Assembly: GCF_013426205.1 (NCBI RefSeq)
Contig: NC_089425.1
Span: 4,340,001-4,404,000, forward strand
DNA from: Metarhizium brunneum
Taxonomy: Eukaryota; Ascomycota; Sordariomycetes; Hypocreales; Clavicipitaceae
Length of the DNA stretch: 64,000 nucleotides
Reading direction: 5' to 3'
Numbering within the stretch: the stretch's first letter is position 1; each line of letters opens with the position of its first letter. The notes under the pieces are model-generated. The model had not been told where the DNA came from, searched no databases, and saw only the letters and a list, made by a program, of their open reading frames with translations. Position numbers and translations under genes: made by a program. Below, in pieces: positions 1 through 10,883 of the stretch.

Positions 1-488
1 GCTCTTTTACGGGGAGGCAGCTCAAAAGCCGGCCGATCGCGAGGTGTTCGCAGCCACGGTCGCCCAAATGCCAGCCCATCGACAAGATGCTTGCCGTCTG
101 TTGAAATCTGATGCCGTCCGCTGAGCCGGCGTCTTCGGATGTCGTCTGACAAAAGGGACCGGATTCTACATGTGTCATGTCAGCTTAATCCGGAATTCAA
201 TGGTAGTTTAGCCTGAGAAACGCACACTACATGGTCCTCATCCTTCAAAATCTGCGGAACCAGCTGGAAATGCAGACACTCGTAGCTCCCTCCCTTGTCA
301 TCTAAAAGCTCGACCGCATAGTCCTCTAGCCCCCATTCGCTGCTCTCCAATGGCACCACCTCGTTGACCTGGGTCAGCAGTTTGGCAATGGTCGTGTCTG
401 AGGAGCAAGCACACGGCCAGACGAGCTTGATCTCCGGCACGCCGTGTCGCCGAATGGCGAGGCGCAGTCGGATATCTTGGGCTGACAT
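1..488 (-). CDS. DUF7357-like fungal protein, N-terminal part (truncated at window edge)
   Basis: The first exon (488-226) starts with MSAQDIRLRLAIRRHG and includes the block PLESSEWGLEDYAVELLDD followed by ECLHFQLVPQ. A 60-bp intron at 225-166 (donor GTGCGT, acceptor TGTAG) keeps the frame and gives the continuation SLLSDDIRRRRLSGRHQ, then GLAFGRPWLR and PPRKRA at the left edge. This layout, a beta-grasp-like N-terminal region followed by an R-rich segment, matches my recollection of the fungal DUF7357 family, a nuclear or nucleolar-looking family of unknown role. The remaining C-terminal part lies outside the window. The start is the first Met of the frame. Confident as a gene, moderate on the family name. 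Confidence 0.78.
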
Positions 489-976
489 GTTCTATCGCGG
501 CATGGTTGCATGAAAGAGTCGAAAGAAGCTATTCGAGCGGGGCGAGCAGAGGCTGACGAGCAACCACAGGTGAGGGATGGAAATTCACAGTCCGTGTTGT
601 CGAGCGGTTCGAAAGAAGTGAGCAAAACGTCAGGCACCAAGGGACTATTTGGGGTGGTCGAAAATTATTGTGGGCCCAGAAGGACGTCACAGTGTCACAC
701 CAGACTTCAGCTCAAGGTACTCCATAGCTGGAGGCTGGGTGCGTGGGTAGACGGCAGACAAGACATGCGGTTGGAAATCCATCCCACCAGACAATATCTC
801 GTCCGGGAAAAGACCCATTCAAGACTCATCCATGATTTTGGAGAATTGTCATGTAATTTACATGTTATGCAAATATTCGCTATCAGTGTTCAAACATGCC
901 AGCCTCCGGCAACCCAACTCCGTAATGCGCGTAAAAAACCAGACTTCCTTGCCCAAGATTGTTCTTTTGTCTCGTT
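489..976. other. Intergenic, no gene seen
   Basis: This 488-bp stretch separates the DUF7357-like start from the 3' end of GTP cyclohydrolase II. Both genes lie on the minus strand, so it should hold the DUF7357-like promoter and the rib1 3' UTR. I see no TATA box or coding sequence. Confidence 0.5.
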
Positions 977-2292
977 CTACGTGGGCCGATCCCTGTCCAG
1001 CATGTGGCCCATCTTTTCAATCTACAAAGTCATCAGTCAACGATCCGCTAGCAACACGAGATGACATGAGAAGCACCCCGGCATCCAGAAAAAAAACATA
1101 CCTTTGTCTTGAGATAGCCCTCCACCTCCTGGCTCCTGAAGCCGCCCTTGCCCTTCCAGGACAGCGGCACCATGGCCACCCTCTCCTTGACAATAACCTC
1201 CCTGTTGGGGCCCTCGACGGCCCGAATCTTGTCAGGGTTGTTGGTCAGCAGACGCACGTCGTGCTGCCCCAAGTCCAGCAGCATGGCCGTGGCCAGGCCG
1301 TAGCTCCTCGCGTCGGCGGGGTGTCTCAGCAGCAGGTTCGCCTCGACCGTGTCGGACCCCAGGTCCTGCAGGTTGTACGCCTTGAGCTTCTCGCCCAGCC
1401 CGATGCCCCGCCCCTCTTGGCGGAGGTAGATGATGATGCCGCCAGAGGCGTTGCCGGGCATGCCCATCAGCCGGGCCGCCTCGTCGAGCTGCTCGCCGCA
1501 GTCGCAGCGCGCCGACCAGGCGGTCTCGCCCGTGTAGCACTCGGAATGGATGCGCACCAGGGGCGGCTGCGAACCCTGCCCGGGCGTGGCGGGCGCTGCT
1601 TGGCCGGCGTCCATGCCGCTGGTTGTCCGGCCGGGGAACAGCCTACCCGTGTAGGCGCCGCGGATCATCCTGTCCATCTCGGTCTCTCCCTCGCGGGGGG
1701 CGTCGAGGCTCTGGCTTCGGATGTGGTTGCCAAACACAATGGCCAGGTGCTCCTTGTTGTCGACGTTGTTGGTGTACAGGTGGAGGAACATTTCTGTGCC
1801 CGTGACGGTGGGGATGCGCGCGCGGACAATGCATTGCACCTCGGGCAGCGTCTGCAGCAGCCTTGGCCTTTTGTTGCCGCATCCGCCGTCGGGGATTGAG
1901 CTGTCTACCGGGACGCCGCGCGGTCCGGCTCTCGTGGGCGTTTGCGTTCCAGGAGTCTGCGGCGGGGTGAAGGCGGGGGACAGCAACGACGGCGGGGGTG
2001 GTTGCGATTGCGATTGCGATTGCGGCGTGGTGGCGGCATCTTGGGAACCCTGTTGTGAGAGCGAGAGTTCGTCTACATCTTGGTGGGCGTCTTGATGGTG
2101 GCCGCTGGACGCAGCTGCATCGACGGGCGTTGAGCGCGGTGAGTAAAACGACGGGAGATGGCTGGTCTCGCCGAACTCGGGCGGCGTGTTGGACGACGGC
2201 ATTGTCGGCAACGGGCGTATGGGACTCGGCCGGGCGCGGAGCCTTGGGAGCTGCGTTTCTTGTCGTCTTGTCGCTCTGCTGGATTGACTCAC
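977..2292 (-). CDS. rib1: GTP cyclohydrolase II (riboflavin biosynthesis)
   Basis: This enzyme opens the imidazole ring of GTP, releasing formate and pyrophosphate, in the first committed step of riboflavin synthesis. Exon 1 is 2292-1102. An 80-bp intron (1101-1022, donor GTATGT, acceptor TTTGTAG) joins YLKTK to [14 protein letters not shown] and a stop at 979-977, giving 411 residues. Hallmarks are the zinc ligands [15 protein letters not shown] (Cys-x10-Cys-x-Cys, near residue 250), the [10 protein letters not shown] loop (about 287) and LLTNNPDK (about 350). The first 150 residues are a low-complexity Ser/Pro/Gln-rich extension, as is common in filamentous fungi. The ATG at 2202 ([10 protein letters not shown]) is an equally plausible start. 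Without the intron the frame would end in an unrelated Cys-rich tail. Confidence 0.95.
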
Positions 2293-2980
2293 AATCGCAC
2301 AAGTAGGGAGAGGCGAGCTTAATTATGTCTTGCTTGGTGCCTCGTGGTTGTCGACGGCAAAGTGAGCGCCTTCAACGGAGGCTGGGTCGGCTCAATTAGT
2401 CAGAGCCCTGGATCTATGATTCGACCTCGGCGAAAATGGTCAAATGGAAATGCGCCATGCAGAAAACTGTGGGCCGGCATCGTTGTCGAACAATCTGCTC
2501 CGTCTTATGTCATCCATTGGAAATCCCTTGTGCGGCACTCACTCACTTCATTACAAACATTGAACTCTCACGCACGCATGACATCTCGCGCGCGCGGGAG
2601 CACAGGGCTTTATCGTATTGCGCTACCTGCAATCTGTCTTTATCCAACCCGTTTGATTGCTGATTCATGCAAGAGCATCGTTATTGTATCATGCGACGAA
2701 CGACAATTCTGTTTCGGCCAGGCCCTGGCAGTATCCTTGCCGCCTCTGAAACGGCCTCATCGACATTGATTTCCCATCACATCACAGTGTTTCACAGAGG
2801 TGCGGGATCGAATCATGATTGATATGCAGGTAATGAATTTTGCTTTTGCCCCAGTCTTTTGACCGTTTCCAGGTTTTCCCTTGGGGAGTCATGTGTACTA
2901 CATGTTACTGGATTCTAGAAAAAAATATATACATGTACAATATAAAAGTGGTCTATAATTCTTGTTTCCTTCCTAACACC
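2293..2980. other. Intergenic, no gene seen
   Basis: About 690 bp upstream of rib1 and downstream of the secreted-protein gene. Open frames here are short, overlap randomly and show no recognisable protein. It should include the rib1 promoter and the 3' UTR of the gene to the right. Confidence 0.5.
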
Positions 2981-3637
2981 TTAAACAGTAACCTGCTTGC
3001 CAGTGCCGTACTGAATGTTGACGACTTCGAGGCCAGTGGGAGAGTGTTGTTCACCAAGGGTGTGAGGGCACTTTGGCTGGTTGCTAACTGTCAAGTCGAG
3101 AGTGCAAATCTCGTTCCAGCCATTTTTGCCAACGGGGTCAAGGATGTTGACAAGCTCGTAATTCTTGGCAACCCAGCTGTTTGGCTCCCCGATGCAAGCA
3201 CCGACATAGCCCATGCTGTTGGCGGCAGAGAGAGGCAATTTGCCGTCTGTGAGGAGGTCCGCGCACTCGTCAACAGAGACTGTCTCATATTCCATAGCGA
3301 TGCCGCCTCCCATCTGAGGGCTGTCCGTGGCAGACTTGCCAAAGGCAAGGTAGTTCCAGGCATCGTACGAGATGTCGTGGGCACCACCAGACTGGTCAAT
3401 CTTGAGGAGGTTGAGGCTGCGGCCCTCGTAAGACACCTTGACGCAGATGTTGTCGCAGGTGATTGCTTCGGGCCAGTAGGCAACACGGTTGGTGTTGATC
3501 TTGCCTCCAATCACACCGATGGACGAAGAGTACTGATCATGGGGGGTGACGCTGATCCCCTGGCCACGCTTGGGGATGACACCAGCAGAGACGGCGGCAG
3601 CCGAGGCGACGATGACGGTAGCGATTGAAGAGATCAT
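2981..3637 (-). CDS. Predicted secreted protein, possibly double-psi beta-barrel fold
   Basis: The product has 218 residues and no intron. It starts with MISSIATVIVASAAAVSAG, a classic signal peptide, followed by a possible KR processing site at IPKRG. I chose this Met rather than the upstream one of the longer frame because it places the hydrophobic segment at the N-terminus. The mature part has about six Cys, in segments such as ITCDNICVKVSYEGRSLNLL, IDQSGGAHDISYDAWNYLAFG and NQPKCPHTLG. The pattern resembles secreted fungal proteins of the RlpA/barwin/cerato-platanin type, but I cannot assign a family firmly. A TATA-like box lies about 95 bp upstream. No catalytic residues can be named. 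Confidence 0.85.
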   Translation of the reverse strand: MISSIATVIVASAAAVSAGVIPKRGQGISVTPHDQYSSSIGVIGGKINTNRVAYWPEAITCDNICVKVSYEGRSLNLLKIDQSGGAHDISYDAWNYLAFGKSATDSPQMGGGIAMEYETVSVDECADLLTDGKLPLSAANSMGYVGACIGEPNSWVAKNYELVNILDPVGKNGWNEICTLDLTVSNQPKCPHTLGEQHSPTGLEVVNIQYGTGKQVTV

Positions 3638-3730
3638 TTTGACAGATTGTTCTTGTGTTTCTTGTATCAAAAAAGGGAACGTGATTTGTGATCTTGTGAT
3701 CTTGTGTATATGTGCAGTTGTGAAGTGTAA

Positions 3731-3741
3731 ATGTATATAAA
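3731..3741 (-). promoter_or_regulatory. TATA-like box upstream of the secreted-protein gene
   Basis: The minus strand reads TTTATATACAT here, about 95 bp before the ATG at 3637 and followed by a pyrimidine-rich leader. Position and sequence fit a core promoter; no transcript data support it. Confidence 0.4.
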
Positions 3742-6700
3742 CCACCAGGGTTGGGACTTCAAGGAATGTATAAAAAATTCAAGAAAGGAATGTCTTGAAC
3801 CTGTCAAAGAATCTGTAGTAGGTAATGTTGGCTTATTTCAAGTTCGAGACTCTGGGGGGATCGATGCCATTCTTATACCTCTGGCGGCGGATAGCCGTCC
3901 TTGGGCTTGGCCTAAGTAAATTCCTTGTAAAACGGGAGAGAATGACCTTGTACTCTGCCTATCTGAGTCGTGAAGAACAAGTACCACGATCATTGCCGGG
4001 GCCTGAGCCGATGGGACGGTTATTGAGCCATCCTATGAAGTTGCGACATTGCGAGGGGTTTTCCTCGATATACACGCGTTGATTAGGAATCCCTTGGTAG
4101 TTATCAAGTCCTTGATCCGCTATTCCACTCCTCCACACACACTCGAGTCTATTGCCACAGTTTTCTTGTCTGAATAAGGTCCTCCCCGGCTGAGGACAAT
4201 GCGTCGTTCCTGGGCCACGCACGCCGTCTGAAATCCACACGCAGCATCGAGCCTGTGGAAACGCAATGACTCTGTTGGTGGCGCGTTCGTGGAGTGTTTT
4301 AATAGGGCATGGCGTTCCTAGTCTGAACCCGCCATGCGCTTAGGTCAGGCACCCTCTGTGTAAGGGGGGGAGGGGGAGCGGCATGGACCACGTTGTGCCT
4401 TTTGAGGTGCAGCCAAGACTGTATCCTGCAACGAGGAGGCGTCGGGTGATGAGCGTGGGCTGCAGGAACAATGCAGCCATTACGCAGTGTGTTCCTGAAG
4501 CCGCCCCTACTGTACTGCTTTTGCCGTGGATGGATGTCGCAAGTCCCGGTCAGCCTGCTCAGAAAACAATATATTGAGGATGTTAGTTCATGCAACATGG
4601 CCAAATACTAGCCAGCTGCGTCATGCATGACATTGTTTTGTTTGTAATATAGTAGTACATACAAGTACTTGCTCAAGCATTTCGAACCGAATCGGAGGCG
4701 TTGTCAATTCACACATAGACTTTGAAAAGCTGAGAGAAAAGCGGGCGAGACGGAGTTGTTGAAGAATCATGTAGTTGGCATGGCGGAAAACCTTGACTAA
4801 AGTTGGGACGACATGGCTAGTGTCAAACCGCAGACAACCAATCACCCACTTTGACTGTAATGCGTTGCTTTTTTTTTTTGGTCCGTTCCCTTTCTCCTGT
4901 TGGTTTTGTCAGCGCAGCGTGATTGTGGTGAACAATTAATTGGCTTGCCTGTTTCCAAGGCGGAGAACTTCTTTTGATGGCGGCTAGGTTCAGCACCATT
5001 GCACTTTGAGTGGGCACACGATTCAAAGCAAAAGGATGACTCGCCCCGGGTGTCCAATCGCTTTCAGCATGTGGAGAAGTTTCTTCGGTATTAGTGAAGA
5101 GGTTTCTTTGTTTCTCCCGTTTCTTCCATGGATCTCATTCATCCCCATGCCGGAAAGAATATCCCTCAGGAACCGGTGTATGCCACGCATCGCCAACTTC
5201 CAATTTTGGTTGGACTAAGTCACTGAGCCGTAGCCAAGAAAGATGAGGGAGAATGCGCAATTATCTGCCTCTCCACGCCGCCTGCCAATCAGCCTTCTGA
5301 AACATCGAAAGTCTATTGTGGTGGACCTCAGGAAGATCCCCGTTCGGGGGGAACAACTTTGCAAGCTTGATGGGTTGACAGGCACGGGTTATCCGGAGCT
5401 ATCCTCCGTGCACTCCGTCGCGAGAATCCATCGTCAGCCTGCCTGTAGGAGCGAAAGAAGCCGATTCGAACAACAGCCAGGGGTCTGAGCGGGAAGTTTC
5501 CATGTGCATGGATTCCTCCACCCCGTTGACATGGCGTTGACAACGCAGGAACGCAGAGTTTTTGTCCCATCAGTTGCGATGTGACTGGATAGTGCAAAGG
5601 AAGAAAAACCCTGGCAATGTCCGTGTGTCTAGACTCCGTCTTGAGAGTCTCCTCTTGGGCCCTCGGCGAACCCTAGCCGGATCGACGAAGAAGCTGCGAT
5701 AAGCACGGACAAGTTGTCCGTCCAGTTGATCTTGGAGCCGGCGGCCCAGAGGTTCATGGGCATCTCCGTGGCCTATCCAAGCCGGCGTGCTGGCCTGCCC
5801 AGTGCCATGGTGGCAGCCATGGTAAGCACAGTCCATCCCCATCCCGAAGACCGAGCAGATCAGTCTGGGGACGAACAGCGACTCCCCTGAGCTTGGGTAC
5901 CATCCTGCGCTTCCTTCGGGGATGGTTAGTACATGCTGTAGGGTAGCGATTGGATGGGCAACCCAACAAGGCGACGTTGCACTTGTGATGGTCAGAAAAT
6001 TCCAAGTAGCCGAGTCTAATGTCGAGGGGTTGCTCGGGCCTTTTTACTCGACAAGTAATGGGTTTGCGATGGGATGAACGGATGACAGGTCTTTGGAGGG
6101 GGGACAAGATGTTGAAACATGGTTGTGCGGGGAAGCGTAAGCGTGGTCGTTTCACTTCACGATGACAGGTGGTGCTGTTGGTGACGGACCCTTCTCCCGA
6201 CGAAGCTAGTACTTGAGCACCTCCCTACAAGGTCAACTGGTGCTTTATTATTGCAAAGTCACATAGTAGTACCAGAACTGAGAACTGATGGCAGTAACTT
6301 TGGATGATGGTCTTGGGATCCGGCCTGCCGAGTCTGTCATTACCAGAGGCAAATTCTAGAGTCCAGCGTAACTCCGAAATCTTTAAAAAATCATCTACCT
6401 GTCGCGGCGTAGCGCTGCATAGCACGCAAAGGGCCTTGGGCTTTATATTTATTTGTGACTTTACTTAAAGGGTTCAATGTTTAAAAAAAACTGTCAAAGA
6501 TACAACAATTAGGTGCAGTGGTCCTGCATGAAATTCGCCCTCATGCCTGATGTCTTGGCAGAGCCCTTGAGCTGCGGGTTCAATGTTGCTTGCTATCTAA
6601 GGTGGTGCCCCACCTTCGCGGTGAGGACGGGCTGATTGCGATAATCGATAAGCAGCTTGCTCCAAAAAAAATTTCTGGTACACCAAGAAATGCTGGCCAC

Positions 6701-6753
6701 CAAGCCATTCAAGCTCACTCCAGCAGCCTCAATAACGCTGCGCTTCGGTCAAA
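3742..6753. other. 3-kb intergenic region, no convincing gene
   Basis: Numerous open frames of 60-130 codons occur on both strands, but none has a recognisable domain or consistent gene architecture. The exception is a Cys-containing open frame at 3959-4339, listed separately. Base composition is ordinary, unlike the AT-rich repeat blocks further right. Long promoters or non-coding transcripts are possible. Confidence 0.45.
3959..4339 (-). other. Open frame, possible exon of a small Cys-rich protein
   Basis: A continuous minus-strand frame of about 126 codons with no internal ATG near its beginning. It contains ARCCVWISDGVRG, THCPQPGRTLFRQENCGN, LECVWRSGIADQGLDNYQG and ENPSQCRNFIGWLNN. The even spacing of Cys residues and protein-like composition suggest a second exon of a small secreted protein, whose signal-peptide exon I could not find. 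I do not recognise the family. It may be fortuitous. Confidence 0.2.
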
Positions 6754-8127
6754 ATGTCCACAGCTGCATCGCCCGAGCCGGCGACCCCAAAGCACGAGAA
6801 GAAAACCAAGAAGGAAAAGAAGCGTGCTCGCGAGGAAGAGGTCGCGCTAGTTGAGGGCGAGAGAAAGCACAAGAGATCAAAGAGCATCACTGCAGATGCC
6901 ATTGCACAAAACAACGACATCCATGGCCAGGATGTGAACAAGGACAAAAAGAAGAAGAAGGAAAAGAAGAATAAGCACCGACATGATGCCGGTGAAGAGG
7001 CAGAGGAAGCGCACAAACACAAGGCTGAAAAGAAAAAGAAGAAGCACCACAAGGAACAGACCGAAACACTCACGCATGCCGAGGTAAAGGCCGAATTGGG
7101 TGATGACGAACTGAAACCCGAAAAGAAAGACAAGAAAAAGAAGAAGAAACATGCCGAGGTCGCTGATGAGGCTGTGGAGACTGTCATTTCAAAGAAGCCA
7201 AAGCCAAGTACGCAACTCACCGAATCTGAGGACACGGATGCCATGGACATCGACAAGCCGTCAGCTTCGGTATATCAGCCACCGGATATTCCAGCCGACC
7301 CGCAGTTTCCCTTCTTTGAACAAACTGTCTCGCTGTACGAGCCCTTATACCCTAACGGCTGGGCTCAACCCATAACCAGCTGCCAATACCAGCACCTGCA
7401 ACACCTCCAGAACAAATACGTTCCCTCACTCCGGGGTGTCTTGCTCAACTACAAAAACGTCGCATTGGGACCCAGGCCCGGCCGTGACGGTGCTGCTACG
7501 GATGACGAGACGCCAACGACTGTGGTGTCGCAGAACGAATACGCCGTTGGTTTCGGTTGGATCACGGCCGATGTTGAGCTCTTCGTTCCCAGCAGGGGCG
7601 CCTGGATGGAGGGCAGTGTCAACCTGCAGACTGAAGGACACATTGGCGTGGTTTGTTATGGCAAGTTCAACGCATCTGTCGAAGCCAGACGACTGCCGCC
7701 GGCTTGGAAATGGGTATCCAACGAATCCCCAGAGGCGCACGGATTTGAGGAGACGGCCTCTGTCATCACGGCAGACGACCATGGCGTGGTCCGCCAGATC
7801 CACAGCACTGGGTTCTGGGTCGACGGTAATGGAGACAGGGTCAAAGGCAGGGTTCGATTCAGAATACGCAACTTTGACGCCGGAACGAGCGGGGAGACGA
7901 GCTATCTGAGTCTGGAGGGCACCATGCTGGACAAGGACAGTGAAAAGAAGCTGGTCAAGGAAGAGGCGCGCACCGCGCAAATGAGACGGTACAAGAAGGG
8001 CGGTCGCGGAATCGAACGGCGACGAGCACCCGACTTTAGCATGACGCGGTTTGTTGATGTGGAGGTTGACAAGGACGGTCAACAAGCAGAAGCAGAGACT
8101 GGTGGTGAAACTACGAAGGAGTCATAG
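6754..8127 (+). CDS. rpa43: DNA-directed RNA polymerase I subunit Rpa43
   Basis: The 457-residue product is intronless. Residues 1-150 are a highly charged Lys/Glu-rich extension with KKKKK tracts, typical of nucleolar proteins. The Rpb7-like N-terminal region starts near residue 180 (FFEQTVSLYEPLYPNGW), and an OB-fold block near 290 reads MEGSVNLQTEGHIGVVCYGK and FNASVEARRLP. This is the counterpart of the yeast A43 block that contacts Rrn3. The C-terminus is again basic. Rpa43 with Rpa14 forms the Pol I stalk needed for rRNA transcription initiation. The gene is convergent with the FHA gene. Confidence 0.93.
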   Translation: MSTAASPEPATPKHEKKTKKEKKRAREEEVALVEGERKHKRSKSITADAIAQNNDIHGQDVNKDKKKKKEKKNKHRHDAGEEAEEAHKHKAEKKKKKHHKEQTETLTHAEVKAELGDDELKPEKKDKKKKKKHAEVADEAVETVISKKPKPSTQLTESEDTDAMDIDKPSASVYQPPDIPADPQFPFFEQTVSLYEPLYPNGWAQPITSCQYQHLQHLQNKYVPSLRGVLLNYKNVALGPRPGRDGAATDDETPTTVVSQNEYAVGFGWITADVELFVPSRGAWMEGSVNLQTEGHIGVVCYGKFNASVEARRLPPAWKWVSNESPEAHGFEETASVITADDHGVVRQIHSTGFWVDGNGDRVKGRVRFRIRNFDAGTSGETSYLSLEGTMLDKDSEKKLVKEEARTAQMRRYKKGGRGIERRRAPDFSMTRFVDVEVDKDGQQAEAETGGETTKES

Positions 8128-8495
8128 CCGAGCGGGCGTTCCAAACAAACAGAAACATGACAACAAACATCAACAATGGCGGACCTGCGTTTTGCACATA
8201 TTGTGGCTACCTTTTTTTCTTTCTTTCCCGTCCATTGTTGTGGCAATCGTGAGTGCAGGCTACGAAATGGAGTTTTGTGACATTTGAGAAGCGTTTTGTA
8301 AATTTCATTCATCCCGTCGACCCAATATATTCACTTATAAAGAGAATTGAACCGAGCATCATGTTTTAATCAGCCAAATACACCAACTCCTTGCTAAACC
8401 GACAATCTGAATGCGTCCGAGGCTCGCTCATATCAAAACAAAGGAAAACCAAAACAAAGGGTGTTGAAAATGCAATGGGAACAAAGCACAAAGGT
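8128..8495. other. Shared 3' region of convergent genes
   Basis: A 368-bp gap between the stop codons of rpa43 (+) and the FHA gene (-). It should hold both 3' UTRs and polyadenylation signals. No gene is seen. Confidence 0.5.
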
Positions 8496-9182
8496 TCATG
8501 CAGATGCTTTGACCATTGGTTCCCACGGCCTCGACAAGTCCCAGAGGTACACGTCGCCCGTGTGCTCGCCGCCGAGGCCCTTGACAAAGATGTGCCGGAT
8601 GAGCGGCTGGACGTAGAGCGACGGGACGGCCTCACGGCTCGGCTGCCGGCAAAACGCATCCACGTCTGCCCTGTACGCGTCCCAGTCGGCCGAGCGGTCA
8701 TTGACGACGAGCCGGAAGCGCACGCCCTGGACGTCAATGACGACGCGCTGTTCCCCGCGGCCCAGGATCCACGAGTGGCCTCTCTGGTCGCCGCTGCACG
8801 CCCAGTCGTACCAGACCTGGGTGCCGGCCTCGGAGAAGTCGTCCAGCACCAGCCTCGACTCGGCGTCGAAGCCGATGGAGCAGTGCTGCGCGGAGATGCC
8901 GGGCGCCGGGGGGAGGAGCACGTCGCAGCGGTTGGCGTCGGTGCCGAGCACGAAGCGCCCCCGTCGAAGGGGCTCCTGGCTAAAGCGCAGCTGGATGGCT
9001 CTCTGGGGCGCGCATCCCGGCGGATGGGACAGCTTCGAGGACAGGTGGCTGGGCGAGGAGGCGGATATGTCTATGGTTCGGGCCGTGTTGGCAGGGAGGT
9101 GTGTTGCCTTGTCGGCGCTTGTGCCGCGTGCCGTGGGGACCAGCCAGGCGATGATGTCTCGGGGGTTGCTGCTGTTGCTCAT
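8496..9182 (-). CDS. FHA-domain protein with a kinase-glycine-loop-like C-terminus
   Basis: The 228-residue product has no intron. An FHA domain (phosphothreonine-peptide binding) spans roughly residues 65-135: RGRFVLGTDANRCDVLLP, then PGISAQHCSIGFD, including the typical G/R-loop and S-x-x-H motifs. The last 35 residues read IRHIFVKGLGGEHTGDVYLW followed by DLSRPWEPMV. This resembles the start of a protein kinase domain (G-x-G-x-x-G-x-V) and then ends abruptly. Many fungal FHA proteins are FHA-kinase fusions, so this looks like a shortened derivative. The stop codon is unambiguous. Role unknown; phospho-dependent adaptor is an inference. Confidence 0.85.
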   Translation of the reverse strand: MSNSSNPRDIIAWLVPTARGTSADKATHLPANTARTIDISASSPSHLSSKLSHPPGCAPQRAIQLRFSQEPLRRGRFVLGTDANRCDVLLPPAPGISAQHCSIGFDAESRLVLDDFSEAGTQVWYDWACSGDQRGHSWILGRGEQRVVIDVQGVRFRLVVNDRSADWDAYRADVDAFCRQPSREAVPSLYVQPLIRHIFVKGLGGEHTGDVYLWDLSRPWEPMVKASA

Positions 9183-10470
9183 TGTGGCCGAGGTGGGTGA
9201 TTGTATTACAAGTATATGTTGAAAAGAAAGGAAGAAGAGGAGGGTGGGAATGTTGGTTGATTAAGCGTATTATACAATGTGCAAACGAGGAGCAGATGAA
9301 GAGAGTGGCTTGACTGGGAGTTGTCAGATGGAGATTGAAAACGACAAGAAAGGCGGCAGCTGTTAAAGACACGCGGTTTCGGTTTCGCACAGTAATATAC
9401 AAGACTATACAATATTAAAATAACACTGCAAGACGGTTCGAGATGCGGCTGCTTTATAAGATGGTGTCAATGGCGGCAGTGGACAAGGGTCCATGCATCT
9501 ACCAGACGCGACTGAGACGGTTGCGTAGGACAACGCTAGGGTGCTGCCAGGGACACTCTGGAGGCGCGCTGCAGACATGGCGCGCAGGTTTTCTCTACGC
9601 GCCGACCGCGTCGAACAGTCCGCGGTTAGGCGTCAAGGTCGACTTGACGGTTATGAATGTGATGTGTAGCAGTGTGGGTGCGTGAATGGCAGGCGGGCAG
9701 CGCGCGTGGCAGATTCACGGGCCGGGGGTCGTTTTTGGCGCGTTTAGGGCCAATGGACTTTTGGGAATGACGTCGATCTGGTTGGTGAATCCTTTGCGCC
9801 AAGGTGTTTGCGAATCATGGCCATGAGTTGTCCTCCAGGCTGAGGACTCGTGGTCTTTGCTTCCAATGTTCCATTTTGGCACTCGATGCCTCTGCTGTCT
9901 TGGACATAGGCACTTCCATCTCATACGTACCTTTGCGTGAATATAGCCCAACGCTAAGCAGATCTTTTCGTCAGGCCAAACACCCCTTGCTGCTGACAAT
10001 GTTCCAGTCGCTGTAGCTGACCCAGTCAACTCCAGTCTGCCGGACACGCTGCCAGCAAATCCCAATTCCCGGATTACAAAGTCTCAGTGGACCTGGTGTC
10101 GACTTGGCTACGTAGTATTCCCAGCATTGGTCTATGTGAGCAAGACAGGTGCTATTAAACCCACAGCGCTGGACATGTTGTAGCATTTACATAAGCCCAA
10201 ATACTAGTATATTGAGTTCAAATTTGGTCTACAATACGGCTAGATGCGTCCGGTTTGCTCATTCATGCATTTGATGCTACCAAAATAACGAAGCCGTCGA
10301 GACACTGCAGGACGCAGGTTGGTACTAGGCTGTGGAGGCAAGCGCCGAGTTTGTTGCCTGAGATATATGGCCACATTTTTCAACACCAGCACTTGAGGCC
10401 CGTCTTCAGCCGACCGAGGACACAAGCACTCCAACAACGACATCTTGCAAAGCCAATTGAATCACAAAAA
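9183..10470. other. Intergenic region between divergent genes
   Basis: About 1.3 kb between the FHA gene (-) and the NDUFB7 gene (+), probably a shared promoter region. Several short frames exist, including one of 80 codons at 9443, without recognisable protein features. Confidence 0.45.
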
Positions 10471-10883
10471 ATGGCTTCCGACGCAGCCACAGAGACGCGG
10501 GGTATGTTGCTTGCTCACCTTTTTCATCCAGCCGCACAATTACTACCTGGGCGAGATTACTAACTGGCCTTCTCAGCCGCCACCCGCGAGGAGATGCGAG
10601 ATGCCCGACTCCCACTAGCCTACAGAGACAGCTGCGCTCATCTCCTAATCCCGCTGAACAAGTGCCGAAAAGAGACATGGTATGCGCCATGGAAGTGCTC
10701 TGTAGGTCTCTGCCGATTCGCGGCGAAGCGAGATGCTTGGGCTCTGGAGCCACGGGGTTTGCTAACTCCAACGCACAGGACGAGAGGCATAGCTACGAAA
10801 AGTGCCAGTACGTCGAGTTCAAGAAGCGAGTGGCCAAGATGGACGAGCTGCGGGAGACGAAAGGCGGCGAGCGAACAAACTAA
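10471..10883 (+). CDS. NDUFB7: NADH:ubiquinone oxidoreductase B18 subunit (NDUFB7), mitochondrial complex I
   Basis: A small three-exon gene: 10471-10501, 10577-10701 and 10779-10883. Introns are 75 and 77 bp with donors GTATGT and GTAGGT and acceptors CTCAG and CACAG. All phases close to give 86 residues: MASDAATETRAATREEMRDA, then LPLAYRDSCAHLL and so on. The twin Cys-x9-Cys motifs of the CHCH fold are both present: CAHLLIPLNKC in exon 2, and CSDERHSYEKC, which is formed only after splicing exon 2 to exon 3. The protein is an accessory subunit of respiratory complex I on the intermembrane-space side, imported by the Mia40 disulfide relay. Splicing that completes the second motif strongly supports the model. 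Confidence 0.93.

Noticed and set aside
832..1899. 355-codon plus-strand frame across the GTP cyclohydrolase II gene
   Set aside because: Antisense shadow of rib1; no domain, and the opposite frame carries the complete zinc site and catalytic motifs.
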